The notes under the pieces were generated by a model that saw only the letters and a list, made by a program, of their open reading frames with translations, ran no database searches and was not told the origin of the DNA. The position numbers and the translations under genes are program-made. 64,000 nucleotides of DNA, taken from contig NC_045138.2 in NCBI RefSeq assembly GCF_008831285.2, forward strand, positions 9,889,205 to 9,953,204, in the 5' to 3' direction. The stretch comes from Nymphaea colorata. Taxonomy: Eukaryota > Streptophyta > Magnoliopsida > Nymphaeales > Nymphaeaceae. This document shows positions 28,171 to 40,307 of the stretch, piece by piece. Position 1 is the first letter of the stretch. Each line of letters starts with the position of its first letter.

Positions 28171-29075
28171 ACTTTATTTGCTTATTGGGTAGATTATGCA
28201 TTTCTTAGAGTTTTTGGTGTACATGTTATCCATATTTGTGCTCCTACAATAATCACAAGCTTCAGTTTCTCAGCAAGAAATGTCTCTTTCTCGGGTATAG
28301 CAGTCGACATAAGGGTTATGTTCGTTATGATCTTGATATATACCAGGCATGTCTATATTAATCGACATGTTATCTTCAGCGACAAGAGTCCCCATTCAAA
28401 AAGGAAACTACATCAACTCCTACACCAACTAGCGAGCCAACATATGAACCAAATAATATCCATACCCTACCCATAACTTACAATGAGTCCAATGAGCTCA
28501 CCACCAGGGTCCGTCACCACCACACACAATTTGTACACGGACCTTAACCACACACTCGAAATGAAACTGTCACAGAGCCCATAAAGACATAAATGACCAT
28601 ACTGTCCCCTATTGAAACCCATAGTGAACCATTACCATTTAGCCAAACCCAAACTAGAACTCACCATATGATTACATGATAATCTCAAACAGGTTCATTA
28701 AAAGTTGAACCTTCACTACCACCCATCCTCTAACACCTACCATTGACGTAGAACGTACTTTCTTTTAGCAAGCTATGAAGCACGATCTTTGGAAAAATGC
28801 TATGCTTGAAGAATATTTTGCTCTTATGAAAAATAATATATGGACTCTTGTTCCTCCTCTCCACACTATAAACTGATCAGCAACAAATGGATATTCAAGA
28901 TCAAAATCAAATCTGATGGCACAACTGAACGCTGTAAAGTGAGACTTGTGGCTCGTGGACTCATTCAGGTTGAGGGTGTCGAGTACTTCGACACATTTAA
29001 TCCAGTCCTTAAGGCCACTGCAATGCAAACTATTCTCACTATTGCTATCACTGGCTTACATGACAACTTGATGTG
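28171..29075 (+). mobile_element. Ty1/copia fragment: end of integrase and start of RT
   Basis: Plus-strand frames read the copia phrases LRVFGVHVIHICAP and HVYINRHVIFSDKSP (28205-28400), the end of copia integrase. After a spacer comes the RT start at 28770-29070: MKHDLWKNAMLEEYFALMKN, then SNKWIFKIKIKSDGTTERCK and EYFDTFNPVLKATAMQTI. The homology stops abruptly near 29070, before the YVDD catalytic region. The join with the gypsy relic on the left falls within about 50 bases, suggesting one element inserted into or recombined with the other. Frameshifts separate the parts. Confidence 0.8.
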
Positions 29076-29257
29076 CAGCGGATCTTGGGCTTCCGTCATT
29101 CTGGCAAAAAAAAAAGCAGTGGCTGAAGTTCTGGAGGTCTTCAGGTGCGGAAGAAAAGAAGGGGAAGAAGAAGGGAAAAAAAGGAAAACGAAAAAGGATA
29201 TTGAGCAGACCATTGGAGAAACGAATAATGATTGTGTCGAAAATGTAAGGGCTTGAC

Positions 29258-29411
29258 GCCAGAGCTGAAAATGCAGGTGCTGGGTGCCAGAGCTGAAACT
29301 GCAGGTGCTAAGCAAGTTGAACAATGCTAGTGATCAGAAGGACGATGACCGGCAGTAGTGATCAGAAGGACGACGACCGACGGTAGTGATCAGAAGGACG
29401 GCGACCGGAGA
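29258..29411 (+). repeat. Two adjacent minisatellites, both with 28-bp period
   Basis: GCCAGAGCTGAAAATGCAGG and its variant recur at 29258 and 29286 (two 28-bp units). Directly after, TAGTGATCAGAAGGACG recurs at 29328, 29356 and 29384 (three 28-bp units with small changes). On the minus strand the region is rich in CTCTG/CCTTCTGATCAC words and has open frames (29564-29334, 29324-28965) that look like repeat translation, not a gene. Confidence 0.88.
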
Positions 29412-30606
29412 GACGAGGAACACCAGAGCAGAGGGAAAATTTTGGGAAAAGCATGGGACAAATGGCATTCGTGGGAATTTAACAAGTTCTTTCCCTAACG
29501 ATGCAGGGATTACGATATGAAAGACTCGTGATGATTTTTCAACCAACATAGGTCTATAATGCATCTTTACTATTACATTAATAAAGGCCTCACTAATGGG
29601 AATGCATGTTTACCTTGTGTTATCAAGTCCATTCTACCAGTGTGGGTCTGGATTGAAAATTAGAGGCCACACAAAATCAGCTAAAAGGGAACGTGGATCT
29701 GGCCATGTTAACTTTCTCTAATCATAAGTAATCAAATCTTGAACTTAATTCCATAAAATGGATTTGCAATGAAATTTGACAATTCAACTTGATCTATATC
29801 AAAAACATACAAAATTATTATTATTATTATTGCACTGATCAATACAAACGAATATTAATAATAGGGAGAATTTAAATTAGCTTGCTGCTGGAAATTACAG
29901 GATAATTAAAAGACTTGAACTTATTACTAAAAGTGCCATAATCCTTTTCTATTGCTATGTCATAAGTCCATGCTAATATCTCTTACAGCTAAAGACTTTT
30001 AGAGGCAGTTACATATTTTGGCCTTTCACATTCAATGGGTTTGATCAAGCCATCTCTTAATTTGTGAGTCTGACACAGCGTATTTCCAAGCACTTTTTGC
30101 TTGTAGTCCTTTTCCAGATGCTCCTTTGATCCTCTGAGATTTTGAAAAAATAATAGTACCTTCTTTTTTTAACGAGATTAAATTTGAATGAGAAGGGTAA
30201 AAATTAGACGCAGGTTGTGTAATCTGTGTATATTTGGCCGCTTTTCTGAATCTTTTATATTTTTGTTCTTTTGTGGATGCCTATGTATTGGGAACAAAAG
30301 GCCGAGAAGACCCAATCCCCAAGCAGGATTTGCATGTGAGGTTTTCATTTTCAATTTGCCAGTGAAACCGTGGGCCAGCTTGTGAAATTGAGAAAAATCA
30401 AGCCAGTTATTAAGTTCAGAAAACTAACTGGTATTTGAAGGAAAGAATATGGGCATAGCGTGATTGCCATGACTAATGTGATCGTGACCGCATGTCACAA
30501 GTATCATGTGCTAACAAATCGCCAACAATCAACACATTTAATTTGGAGCACCAACTTGTTTCTATAAATGTGCATTACATTAATTTGCTACAATGAAAAT
30601 TTAAGT
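29412..30606. other. Intergenic, no recognised gene
   Basis: A short TTA trinucleotide run is at about 29816-29832. No coding region, LTR or RNA gene is supported. Confidence 0.5.
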
Positions 30607-31092
30607 TCCAATTTTTAATAAAATAATTAACAAGACAAACTTGATTTTGGTTACTTTCATTTCACATCCTAAAAGGCCGTTTGGTAGTCTCACATTGGAT
30701 TTGAGAATAGTGAATTTAAGATCAGACATTCCCTTTCGATCTTAAATCCAACATTTTTTCAATGCAAAAAAGTAAAATAATGATTTTCGAGTTTAGATCT
30801 TAAGTCTGACCTAGGATGATCCCTAGTCTAATTGGCCTTGGATTTTGTTCCAATTTTTTTATAAAATAATTAACAAGACAAACTTGATTTTAGTTACTTT
30901 CATTTAACATCCAAAAAAGGGGTTTGATAATCTCGGACTTGAAATCTTGAAGAGTTGAGAACATTCAATTTTAAGATCAGACCATCCCTCCTCTGATCCC
31001 AAATCTGACAATTTTTCAATGCAAAGAAGTAAAATAATGATCTTAAGTGTAGTTCCTAGGTAGGATCCTTAGTTTGATAACTGTAAATTTTA
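30607..31092. repeat. 243-bp tandem duplication of a dispersed repeat
   Basis: The words AATTAACAAGACAAACTTGA recur 243 bases apart (30627 region and 30870 region). They are followed in both copies by TACTTTCATTT, a GTTTG/GTAATCTC block, a GATCAGAC-CCC block and GTAAAATAATGAT. The copies have diverged by substitutions and small indels. A related, single copy lies at about 40735-41000. Confidence 0.8.
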
Positions 31093-31266
31093 GTTGCCAT
31101 GGATCTTTTGTCACGTCAGTAAAAGCTTGCTACCTCAAATCCACATTAGATCCACGGACTTCAAATCTGAAATAATCAAATGCCACTTAACATACAACAA
31201 AACAAACATATGGTTGAAAAAAAAAATCAAATTTTTTTACCCTACACTAAGTGAGTGGAAGCCATG

Positions 31267-31541
31267 TGTTGACATATGTTTTATTTGGGTCACCTATCTG
31301 GGTCTGGATCCAGGTCTACATCTGGGTCTGGATCCAGGTTTGGATCTGAACCCGATCCAGTGTGTTACTATTATTGCCCTACTTAACCTGTGTAAACCCT
31401 AATTTCTGTGTGTTAATGGAATTCTAAGAGAGAGTGTCTGGCTGCTAGTGGGCACCAGTCCTCCTCACCCGTGGGTTTTTCCCTCTCGTTGAGGGGTTTC
31501 CCACGTTACATCATGTTCATCTCTTTGTCTTTATTTCTACA
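31267..31541 (+). repeat. 5' LTR of copia-2 (275 bp)
   Basis: It is 24 bases longer than its partner because a short unit, TCTGGGTCTGGATCCAGG plus a few bases, is present twice near 31296-31345 and once in the 3' LTR. Otherwise it differs by scattered substitutions, mostly C/T and G/A. The primer binding site follows at 31542-31553. Confidence 0.92.
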
Positions 31542-32258
31542 TGGTATCAGAGTCAAGTTGGTTTTGATTTCTCTACTGTGCTTGTGTTGGAAGAAAGTTT
31601 GTGTTCTCATTGTGTAGATTGGACTGGGTATCTCTTCTCACTATTTGGGTGAGTATTTCCTGTCGCCCGACCCTGCTTGCCACTGTGAAGTTTCGGCGTC
31701 CTCCCGCTGGTTGCATCGCTCTGACGACTGACATCGCCCGATGCTCTCCCTAACGTCGCCCGCTCCTCAGTCCTGCTGCTTCTTCTCCCGACGGTTCCAG
31801 TGCTCTCATGCCTGCAGCATCTTCTGGTTGTCGTCCCCAGTGTCTATAGCTTCTCTCATTCTGGTCAGCATCGTCTAGCATTGCCGGTCAGAGGTGCCCA
31901 TTGTGTTCCTTTTTTTTCCTGCACCATCCAATGTCGTCTGCTTTCTCCATTGCCACCAGCATTGCCAGCTTCTTCTAGAGCTGCCTGTTCGCTCTTCCCA
32001 ATGCCGCCAGTGCTACTATCTACTCTGCCCAGTGTCACCTGCCCTCCCAGCGCTGTCTGCTCTGCTTGCCTGTGTTGCCATCGACTGAACAGTCTTGCTG
32101 TTAACACCATAAAAGTCTGCTCGTTGCCTCCTTCATCATGTCTCTGTCGTCGCCAGGTTTCTCCACTATGTACCATGTTTCCTTTGTGTATGCTGCCTTT
32201 GCACAGCTGCTCTCTTGTTTTGTCGTGTGCATTCGTTCTCTTGTTGTTGTGTTGAACC

Positions 32259-35200
32259 TTGATAATGGCAGAGTCAACTTCATCTACTGTCAATATGGGT
32301 CAGGCTGATGTTGGGGATTCTAGAACTGAAAATGTCCCAGTTCAAGTTACTACCATTCACCTTACCAAGGAAAATTATCTTCAATTGTCCACTGCCATCA
32401 CTATGGGGATTGCTGGTCGAGGCCGAATCGCCTATGTAAATGGGAGGAAGGTTGAACCTGTTGAGACTAGTGTTGCTTGGGACACTTGGTTTCTTGAGGA
32501 CAACCAAGTTAAAACTTGGATTGTCAATTATGTATCCTCTGATATTCAAACCCTCATCCTTCGTAAGAGGACTGCGAGAGATATGGCTTATCTTATAACA
32601 AAAGTATGGCCAGAAGAAGAAAACTGTTTGAGTGTATCAACTGATGAATGATGTCTATGCACTTCGGCAAGGGATCTCTCTATGGCAAACTTTTATGAAG
32701 CATTGAAGTCCAAATGGGAGGAACTTGACTACTATTCTGATGATACTTGGAATTGCCCTCAAGGCCAAGTATGTCATGTAGCCAAAGAATGGGAAAATAG
32801 GGTATTCTTATTCTTAGCCAGACTGAATGATGACTTTGAAGGTATAAGGAGCCAAATCCTTAATTTGAAAGAATTGGTTACTATTGAAGATGTCTACTCC
32901 CGTGTTGAAGCTGAAGAGCAAAGGCGTCTAGTTATAAATGGGAGAAAGGGGGATCAGACCTCACATAATGAAAGGTCTGCTTTGGTTAGTCGTGCTCCTA
33001 TGGGAGCTGCCCGACCTCCTCGAAAATGTACGCACTGCAAGAAAACATGTCATACCATGGAGTTTTGTTGGGACCTACATCCTGAAAAGAAGAATAGTAA
33101 GGGGAAGTCTTCTAGTGGCAAGAAGTCTGCTTCTGATGTTGCAACTCTAATGGAGAGAAAGCTTATATCTTTGCTGACCAGATTCGTGAGCTTCGTGCTT
33201 ATCTGAGTCAGATTGATGTTGGTTAGGCCGAAGTGGCAGATGATGTAAAAGTCAACCATGCTCTTACAATTTCTGGAGAAAAAGGTAATTCTTGTATGGG
33301 AGAATGGATTGTTGACAGTAGTGCCACTCACCACATGACTGGCAATCTTAAGTTCTTCCATGAGTATAAGCTCTCATCAAGAAAGGAACGTATTTCTCTT
33401 GCCGATTGTTTCTTTACTTCTGTGGCGGGAAAATGGAGTCTTTCTTTGTTAAACAAATTTTTAGTGCATGGTGCCTTACATGTTCCTCATCTTCCCTTGA
33501 ATCTTTTGTCTGTCAGCAAAATTACAAATGAGTTGAATTGTGAACTCATATTTTCTGCAAATTGTCAGACTTGGTGACAAGGAAGAGGATTGGGATTGGT
33601 TTGGTGTCTGGACACTTATATCGACTTCCCATCCGTGTAGCCACAGCTCTTATGACAGTAGTTAGCAGGACAAAGAATAAGGGAGAAGATTGCCTTTAGG
33701 TACTTTTGTATTGGCATGAATGCCTTGGGCATCTCCCTTTTGGGATTTTGAAATAGTTATTTCCTGATTTATGTTATAGTTTGGACATATCTATGTTATC
33801 TTGTGATGTTTGTCAGTTTGCTAAACATGTTAGGGCTTCATACCCTGTTTCTAACAGTTGTGTTAATGAATTTCCTTGATTCATTCTGATGTGTGGGGGC
33901 CTTCAGGAATTAATACTCATTGTGATCTTCAGTATTTTATAACCTTTATAAATGATTACTCAATGAGTACCTTTGTTTACCTGTTAAAAGACCGTAGTGA
34001 AGTGCCTCATGTCATAGAGACATTCATTCTTCTTGTGGAGACCTAATATGGTAGTTCTGTTAAGACCTTTCAGTCTGATAATGCTCGTGAGTATGTATGT
34101 CAAGTTGTTGAAGATTTCTTTCGAAAAAGGGGGATTGTTCATGAGACATCCTGCAATTATACCCCTTCACAAAATGGGGTAGCTGGGAAGAAAAATCGTC
34201 AATTACTCAATGTCACCAGGTGTCACACCCCAATCTTTTTACCCTCTAACAAATTTTTTTTTTGTTAACATAAAGCATTGAAGTGTGCTGACACAACAAT
34301 TCAAAAAGAGATGAGCCAAGCAATTCAAAACAATGGGGCAACCTTTCATTTATATAACAACTTTGATTCATACATATCATTGATGTCTAACAAAAATGAG
34401 ACATCAATACAAGCAAAGCAAGACGCGTCGGCACTACAAAAACAAAACCCAAAACCTCCCCAGTAGGACGTGAGTGAAGCCATCTTCTCAGTCTGCTGCC
34501 CCGGGTCCGCCAAAACCTGAAAAAGGAAACAACTGAAGGCTTAGTCTTCGCAGTATGTCAACAAGCCAGGAAAAATACCAAACTCTCTCAGGTAGGGCAC
34601 AAATATGAGAACAAACGTCAAAACTATCTATCATCATGTCGTGTCAGGGCACGACATGCAGAGGCCACTTAATGGCTACAATAACACAATTTCAATCATA
34701 TGCAAGGCATGCTTAAACATTTCATTTGCACTCATAAGCCCAACATTCACATGCACATCAATCTCAAACATTCAATCATATACATTACATTTTCATTAAC
34801 TTTAGTGAATTAACAGTTCCTGTAGGTGCAACACAAGCACGTGCACACCGTGGGTGGCTTACAGCCGAGAGACAACCCCCGTGGTGGCCCAGAATAGTAT
34901 GGATCCATTTCACCCATTGCAGCGGTAGAGCACTCATCCATGGATGTGTGAATTCCAAGAAGAGATACTCAGCCTTCCCTATGACACCCAGGTTGGGAAG
35001 GCGGGAGCCCAACGCTCCAAGCACAAAACACAACAAAACCCTGGGACATTGCACCGCCTACGTTCTGAACAGGCGAGACCAGTGGCAAAAGCGTGACGTC
35101 TCCCAATACATAGCCACATCCAACTGGCCTCTCATCTCTTATTCATTCATTCTTATCATTATAATTACACGTTCACAAGATGACTGGCTAGCTCATGAGG

Positions 35201-38200
35201 TTGGTACACTTCACGAGTGCACCCACACCTCCAATTGCCTCCACACGAGGTCTACACATAACATTAACAGTCATTGCTAGCTGTCATACAATACGGGTAC
35301 AACTACCCTCCAATTCATCCATTTGCATCATTGCCTACGGCAATATGTATGCAACCAAATACGACCTTCACATCAATTATCACATCAATCACATCTTTGA
35401 AAAAAACTTAGCCAAACCACAAAGAGTAGTCTCGATCTGCGATTGGTTAGTAGCTGTCCTATGCAGTTATCATTCTAGAATGCTTTCTAATGCACAATTG
35501 GGGTCGAGGAGATGCTCGACTCGATACCCCACCTCATCCGTCCTAAACAGTTATCAATTCTAGCATGCACATGCAAATGCGTCATATTTTCAAAACAAAC
35601 TACTAATAGCCTTTCAAAGCAATTCATATCATATATCAAATCATGTGCATGCATACATACATTCATTCACAAAACAATCAATCAATTCACATCACAATCC
35701 TAGGATCCCACGATCTTAAGAACACACATTCACACATTTGCCCCAGGCAAGGATTTTCTTGGAATGCCGCCATACCTGTAGCGCACTCACAAAACTCTTC
35801 AAAATGCCTCGAGCTTCGAATCTGGCAGCTCAAGGTCGACAGGACGTGCCCAGTGTACCTGCAGACATAAACAAAAGATAAGATTTCTACTAATTAGCTT
35901 ATCGATCTAAACAAAGATAAAACAAAATCATTGAGGCACATGTCATCGCCTCAAGAAGGTGTCGACGGGTAGTGTCAGACTACAAGCCCTCTAATAGGAC
36001 ACCTCCCAACTTCTCGCCGTTGCCACCAAACGTCAAAACCCAATGCTTTGATCAATCCATCCTTGACACATTCTTAAATGCTTTCTATAGTTAAAGCGTC
36101 TTCCCCACGAATACACCTGAATTACATGTTCTTCTCCAACTAACACCACAATACGCCCGTTGACAAAAGCTTGTACCACATGCTCATCAAAACGATTCTA
36201 AATCTTCTCACCCACTTCAAATCTCTATCATGCTTCCCTATTGCTTCGAAAATTAACTCATCATACTTAAATGATCATTATAGACATGAATCAACACTTC
36301 TCCAACATAATCCTAAACATTCTCCAAAAAACCAAGTCGCTAACATGCCTCCCTAAACATCAAATTCTAACTTCTAGCATGCTCAAACAAAAAATATTCG
36401 ACAATTTAGGTTTCATTTAGCCTTACCCACCCCAAATTTAGTGTCCAAACTGCCGCAATGTTCTTGGCAGCCGCCTCAAGCATTCGAAAGGCCCCCAAAT
36501 GGCTAGAATCCCTCCATGCCGCCACCACCAATGCCTTCACCCCACTGCTATGTGGGGAAACAAATGTGTCCCCAAGCTGCACATTGACCAAAAAGCCCTA
36601 AACGAGTCAAAAATCGACCAAAGGGAGTTCAGACGGAGTGGAGAAACGGGCAGAGAGGGTAGGGCAGACAGAGAGGGGAGAGACGGTCAGAGATAGAGGG
36701 TTCAGACGGTGAGGGAAGTGTCTGTGCAGGATGGAGGAGGAGAAGGAGGAAGAGGAAGAGGAAGGAGGAAAAGGCGAGGGAGAAGGGAGAAGGAGGCAAG
36801 AGAAGGAGGGAATGAGAGCTCGAGCAAGGAGGAGAGGGACAACGTGCGTGGAAGGAGAGAGCGCTGCAGAGAGGGAAGAATGCGCAGGAGAGAAGGGGAG
36901 AGGCAGACAGAGAGGGCGAGAGAGGGAGCTTACCCGCGTGCTGTTGTCGCTGATCAACCCACCGCCCTATTCTTCTCTGAGTTGCGGTCATGGCTGAGGG
37001 AGAAACATAGAGGGGAAACGAGGGAGAAGGAGAAACGAGGGAGAAGGAGACGGCATCAGGTTCCTTATGCGCGTGGAGCTCGGGTTCGGGTCTGGACCCT
37101 AACCCGACTCGACCTACAAAAAGCCGAGCGTTACACCAGGGCCCTCTTGTTTCAAAGGATTCTTCCAAAACAATATTGGGGTGATGCAATTCTCACTAGT
37201 ACATATCTGATCAATCATATGCCTAGTCATGAGCTAAATGGGCAGACTCCCCCCTCTATGCTTCCAGGGAGTCATCAACCCTTTCTCCTTCCACCTCGTG
37301 TCTTTGGAAGTGTTTGCTTTATTCATGATCATAGTCCTCATGTTAAAAAACTTGATCCGAGGTCAATTAAGGGTGTTTTTGTTGGATATTCTCCTACTCA
37401 AAAGGGGTATAAGTGTCTTGATCCTACCACTAGTCGAGTTTATGTTACCAAGGATGTCACCTTCTTGGAACATGTCCCTTACTTTTGTGAGAATCCTCTT
37501 TAGGGGAAGAGGTCTATGTCAAGGGAAAAGTATTCTCCGAGTCAAGAAATTCAATTTACAGATTTGTTGTAGTACAAGTGAGAAAGGAGTCCACCGGTTA
37601 TTGAGGTGCTTGAACATGAGAGGAATGAAGAGTGCTCCACTGGGACGGAAGAGGAATGTAATCGCTTGTTTGGGCATGTGTACTCTAGGCAAAGAGTTTG
37701 TACAGATAAGGTGACTGATTGTGAGAATTCTACTCCTAATCTCAATCCTACTTCTTCCCTGGACCCATGTCGTACTCAGAAGGAACCTGTTGAGGAAGAC
37801 ATTCAGACAGAAACTGAAAAAAGGAGCTTCTCATTGCCCTGAGAAATGGTGTCAGGTCATGTACTCAACACCTTATTGGTAACTTTGTATCATATTCTAG
37901 ACTTAGCACAGATTACAAATGTTTTGTATCATCTCTTTCTTTGGTTGTGATTCCCAAGACTATTATAGAGGTTCAGAGTGATCCCAAGTGAACTCCTGCT
38001 ATGCAAGAAGAGATGGAATGCTTGAGCAGAAACTGGACATGAGAAGTGGTAGAGATCCCTGATGCGGCTCATTTGGTTGGATCCAAGTGGGTCTACACCA
38101 TTAAGTACAAACCAGATGGTAATGTTGAGAGGTACAAACATCGCTTGGTTGCCAAGGGGTTTAGTCAGAAATATAGGATTTACTACTTGGAAACATTTGC

Positions 38201-39602
38201 TCTTGTTGCGAAGATGAAGACTGTTAGAGTTATTATTTTTCTAGCAGTATTGAAGGAGTGGAAGATGTACCAACTTGACGTTAAGAAATATTTTCTCAAT
38301 GGAGATCTTGAATAAGAAGTGTATATGTGTATCCTCCCAGGATATGAGAAACCGAGAAAATGTTGTAAACTGAAGAAGGCTTTGTATGGGCTCAAGCAGT
38401 CTCCCCGAGTATGGTTTGAACATCTTAGACTTGTAATGAGAAAACATGACTACAATCAAGGAAATTGAGATCATACTCTACTTGTAAAAAGGAATGAAGG
38501 TAAGGTTACTCTTTTGTTAGTCTATATTGATGATATGATTGTTACATGTGATGATAAATATGAGATAACAAGATTAAAGGGTTTACTGGCTGCTGAATTT
38601 GATCTCAAGGACCTTGAAAAACTAAGATATTTTCTTGGTATTGAAATTGATAGATTAGGTACGACCCTTGTGCTAAATCAAAGAAAGTATACTCTGAATT
38701 TACTGAATGAGACAGGAAAACTAGGGCATAGACCGGCTTCTACTCCTCTGGATGCTGGACACAAACTCAGTATTAAGGATGGAGAACCTCTTTGTGAAGA
38801 AACTAAGGGAAGGTATCAACGTCTGGTTGAAAGATTGATCTACCTCGCTTTGACTAGACCTGATATCATCTTTGTCGTAAATGTGATGGGCCAGTTTATG
38901 CACGCGCCTACAGATACTCACTTGAAGACTATCGACAAAATCTTGTGTTACTTGAAGAGGAATCCTGGCATGGGGCTTCTATATGTGAAACAAGGGTCGA
39001 TTGAGATTGAAGGGTATTCAGATGCAGACTGGGTAGGTTGTGTAGATACTAGAAGATCTACTTCAGGGTACTGCATCTACTTGGAGGGGAATCTTGTTGA
39101 TTGGAGGAGCAAGAGACAAGATGTTTGTTTCCACTCAAGTGCAGAGACTGAATATAGGGTTGTTGCTATTGGAGTGTCAGAATTATTGTGGCTGAAAGTA
39201 TTACTCACTGACATTGGGATAGAGACTGAAGGATCTATGAAGATGTACTGTGATAACAAGTCCACAATCAATCTGGCCAACAACCCTGTGTTACATGACC
39301 GAACAAAGCATGTCAAGATTGACCGTCACTTCATCCGGAAGAGAATTGATGTTAGGGAGTTGATTCTACCATATATGAAATCTGAAGACCAAACTACTGA
39401 TGTTCTGACTAAAGCCTTACCTGTGACTCAGTTTGAGAGAAATGTATCTAAGTTGGGCATGTTTGATATGCATGTCCAACTTGAGGGGAGTGTTGACATA
39501 TGTTGTATTTGGGTCACCTATCTGGATCTGGATCTGGGTCTAGATCTGAACCTGATCCAGTGTGTTACTGTTATGGCCCTACTTAACATGTGTAAATCCT
39601 AA
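32259..39602 (+). pseudogene. Copia-2 gag-pol polyprotein, broken and split by an insertion
   Basis: Gag starts at ATG 32259 or 32265 (MAESTSS) and reads TIHLTKENYLQLSTAITMGI; it shifts frame near 32620 and continues at 32682-33206, with the zinc knuckle CTHCKKTCHTMEFC. The protease frame 33233-33577 has VDSSATHHMTG, where the usual catalytic DSG reads DSS. The integrase zinc region and core (33700-34220) are in several frames. After KKNRQLLNVTR the frame is cut at 34220 by the solo LTR and resumes at 37141 with ALLFQRILPKQYWGDAI. RT begins near 38050 (GSKWVYTIKYKPDGNVERYK). The catalytic box YIDDM is at about 38522 in an open frame (38514-39602) that includes all of RNase H (SDADWVGCVDTRRSTSGYC) and reads on into the 3' LTR. 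A leader of about 700 bases lies upstream. Confidence 0.9.
34221..37135. mobile_element. Solo LTR (2,915 bp) inserted in copia-2 integrase
   Basis: The segment begins TGTCACACCCC and ends GCGTTACA, so it has TG...CA ends with TGT/ACA symmetry. It is flanked by a perfect 5-bp duplication CCAGG (34216-34220 and 37136-37140). Removing it together with one CCAGG rejoins the integrase reading KKNRQLLNVTR-ALLFQRILP. It has no gag or pol. The TGTCACACCCC start and the length are typical of the long LTRs of Tekay/Del-type chromoviruses, so it is probably the product of LTR-LTR recombination; that family name is inference. The 3' third (36610-37060) is very purine-rich on the plus strand (GAGAGG/GAAGGAGG). 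Orientation is uncertain; the ends read the same way in both directions. Confidence 0.85.
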
Positions 39603-39741
39603 TTTCTGTATGTTAACGGAATTCTAAGAGAGAGTGTCTGGCTGCTAGTGGGCACCAATCCTCCTCACCCGTGGTTTTTTCCCTCTCGTTGAGGGGTTTT
39701 CCACGTTACATCGTGTTCATCTCTTTGTCTTTATTTCTACA
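39491..39741 (+). repeat. 3' LTR of copia-2 (251 bp)
   Basis: Starts TGTTGACATATG after the polypurine tract and ends TTTCTACA. It carries one copy of the GGTCTGGATC-type unit that is duplicated in the 5' LTR. Confidence 0.93.
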
Positions 39742-40270
39742 CCATATATAGAAGGCCAATGCAGTCTCCATTTCACAGGCCTCCTGGTCCATGGCTGTAC
39801 TGAAATTTGAGCATAGAAATGATACATCATCAACTTGGTGTCATCACTCGATACCATTAGCCCATGGAGTCTAACTGAAGACGTGGGTCTTCACCGTGCC
39901 ATTGCATGACCAGTAATGTTATGCCTGTTAAAGTTTCATAACTTTTTACTCAAGCTAAGGATTTTACTTGAATTTACTTATTTCTTGGCAATGATGTGTA
40001 TCGTAATCAAGAAACACAAGTGGCTGATTTTTAATTTGTATATTTAATCCAATAGTACTTGAAACGTAATTTACCGTAGGCATGTTGAGCCTCAAGACTT
40101 TTTGTGACAAGCATATATTCAAGTGTGCATTTCTAATCATAATAATTTTGAACTCTAACTACTCTATTGTTGTGTTTGTCTTTTCTTTTTCCTTTTCAAT
40201 TACATTTAATGATGTCCAAGCAAGAAGTGGGTGTCACCAAGATTGTTAGCGCACACACATATATGTGCGT

Positions 40271-40271
40271 A

Positions 40272-40307
<36 letters not shown>
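40271..40307. repeat. (GT)n-(TA)n microsatellite
   Basis: A GT run (about 40271-40296) passes into TATATATATA and is followed by a GAGAGGGAGAGAG patch. Confidence 0.95.

Larger units (their letters stand above)
31267..39741 (+). mobile_element. Ty1/copia retrotransposon (copia-2) with both LTRs and a nested solo LTR
   Basis: LTRs at 31267-31541 and 39491-39741 both start TGTTGACATATG and end TTTCTACA. A primer site TGGTATCAGAGT (31542-31553) follows the 5' LTR and a polypurine tract GAGGGGAG (39483-39490) precedes the 3' LTR. The flanks CCATG (31262-31266) and CCATA (39742-39746) fit a 5-bp target duplication with one later change. The internal region has gag, protease, integrase, RT and RNase H in copia order. 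Without the 2.9-kb nested insertion and one duplicated CCAGG the element would be about 5.55 kb, a normal copia length. Confidence 0.93.

Noticed and set aside
28840-29256. 138-codon frame that looks like a single protein
   Set aside because: Its first half is copia RT and its second half is Lys/Glu-rich translation of unrelated sequence after the breakpoint; it is a junction artefact.
31800-32255. 151-codon open frame in the copia-2 leader, Cys/Leu/Pro-rich
   Set aside because: It lies between primer site and gag, is matched by an equally open frame on the other strand, and has repeat-like composition; no family or start signal supports a gene.
36629-37189. 186-codon minus-strand frame rich in Ser, Pro and Leu
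   Set aside because: It is the reverse reading of the purine-rich LTR end and crosses the insertion junction; composition explains its openness.
39940-40120. Possible copia RT fragment after copia-2
   Set aside because: A few suggestive residues (FLGNDVY) but no continuous motif; not distinguishable from chance.
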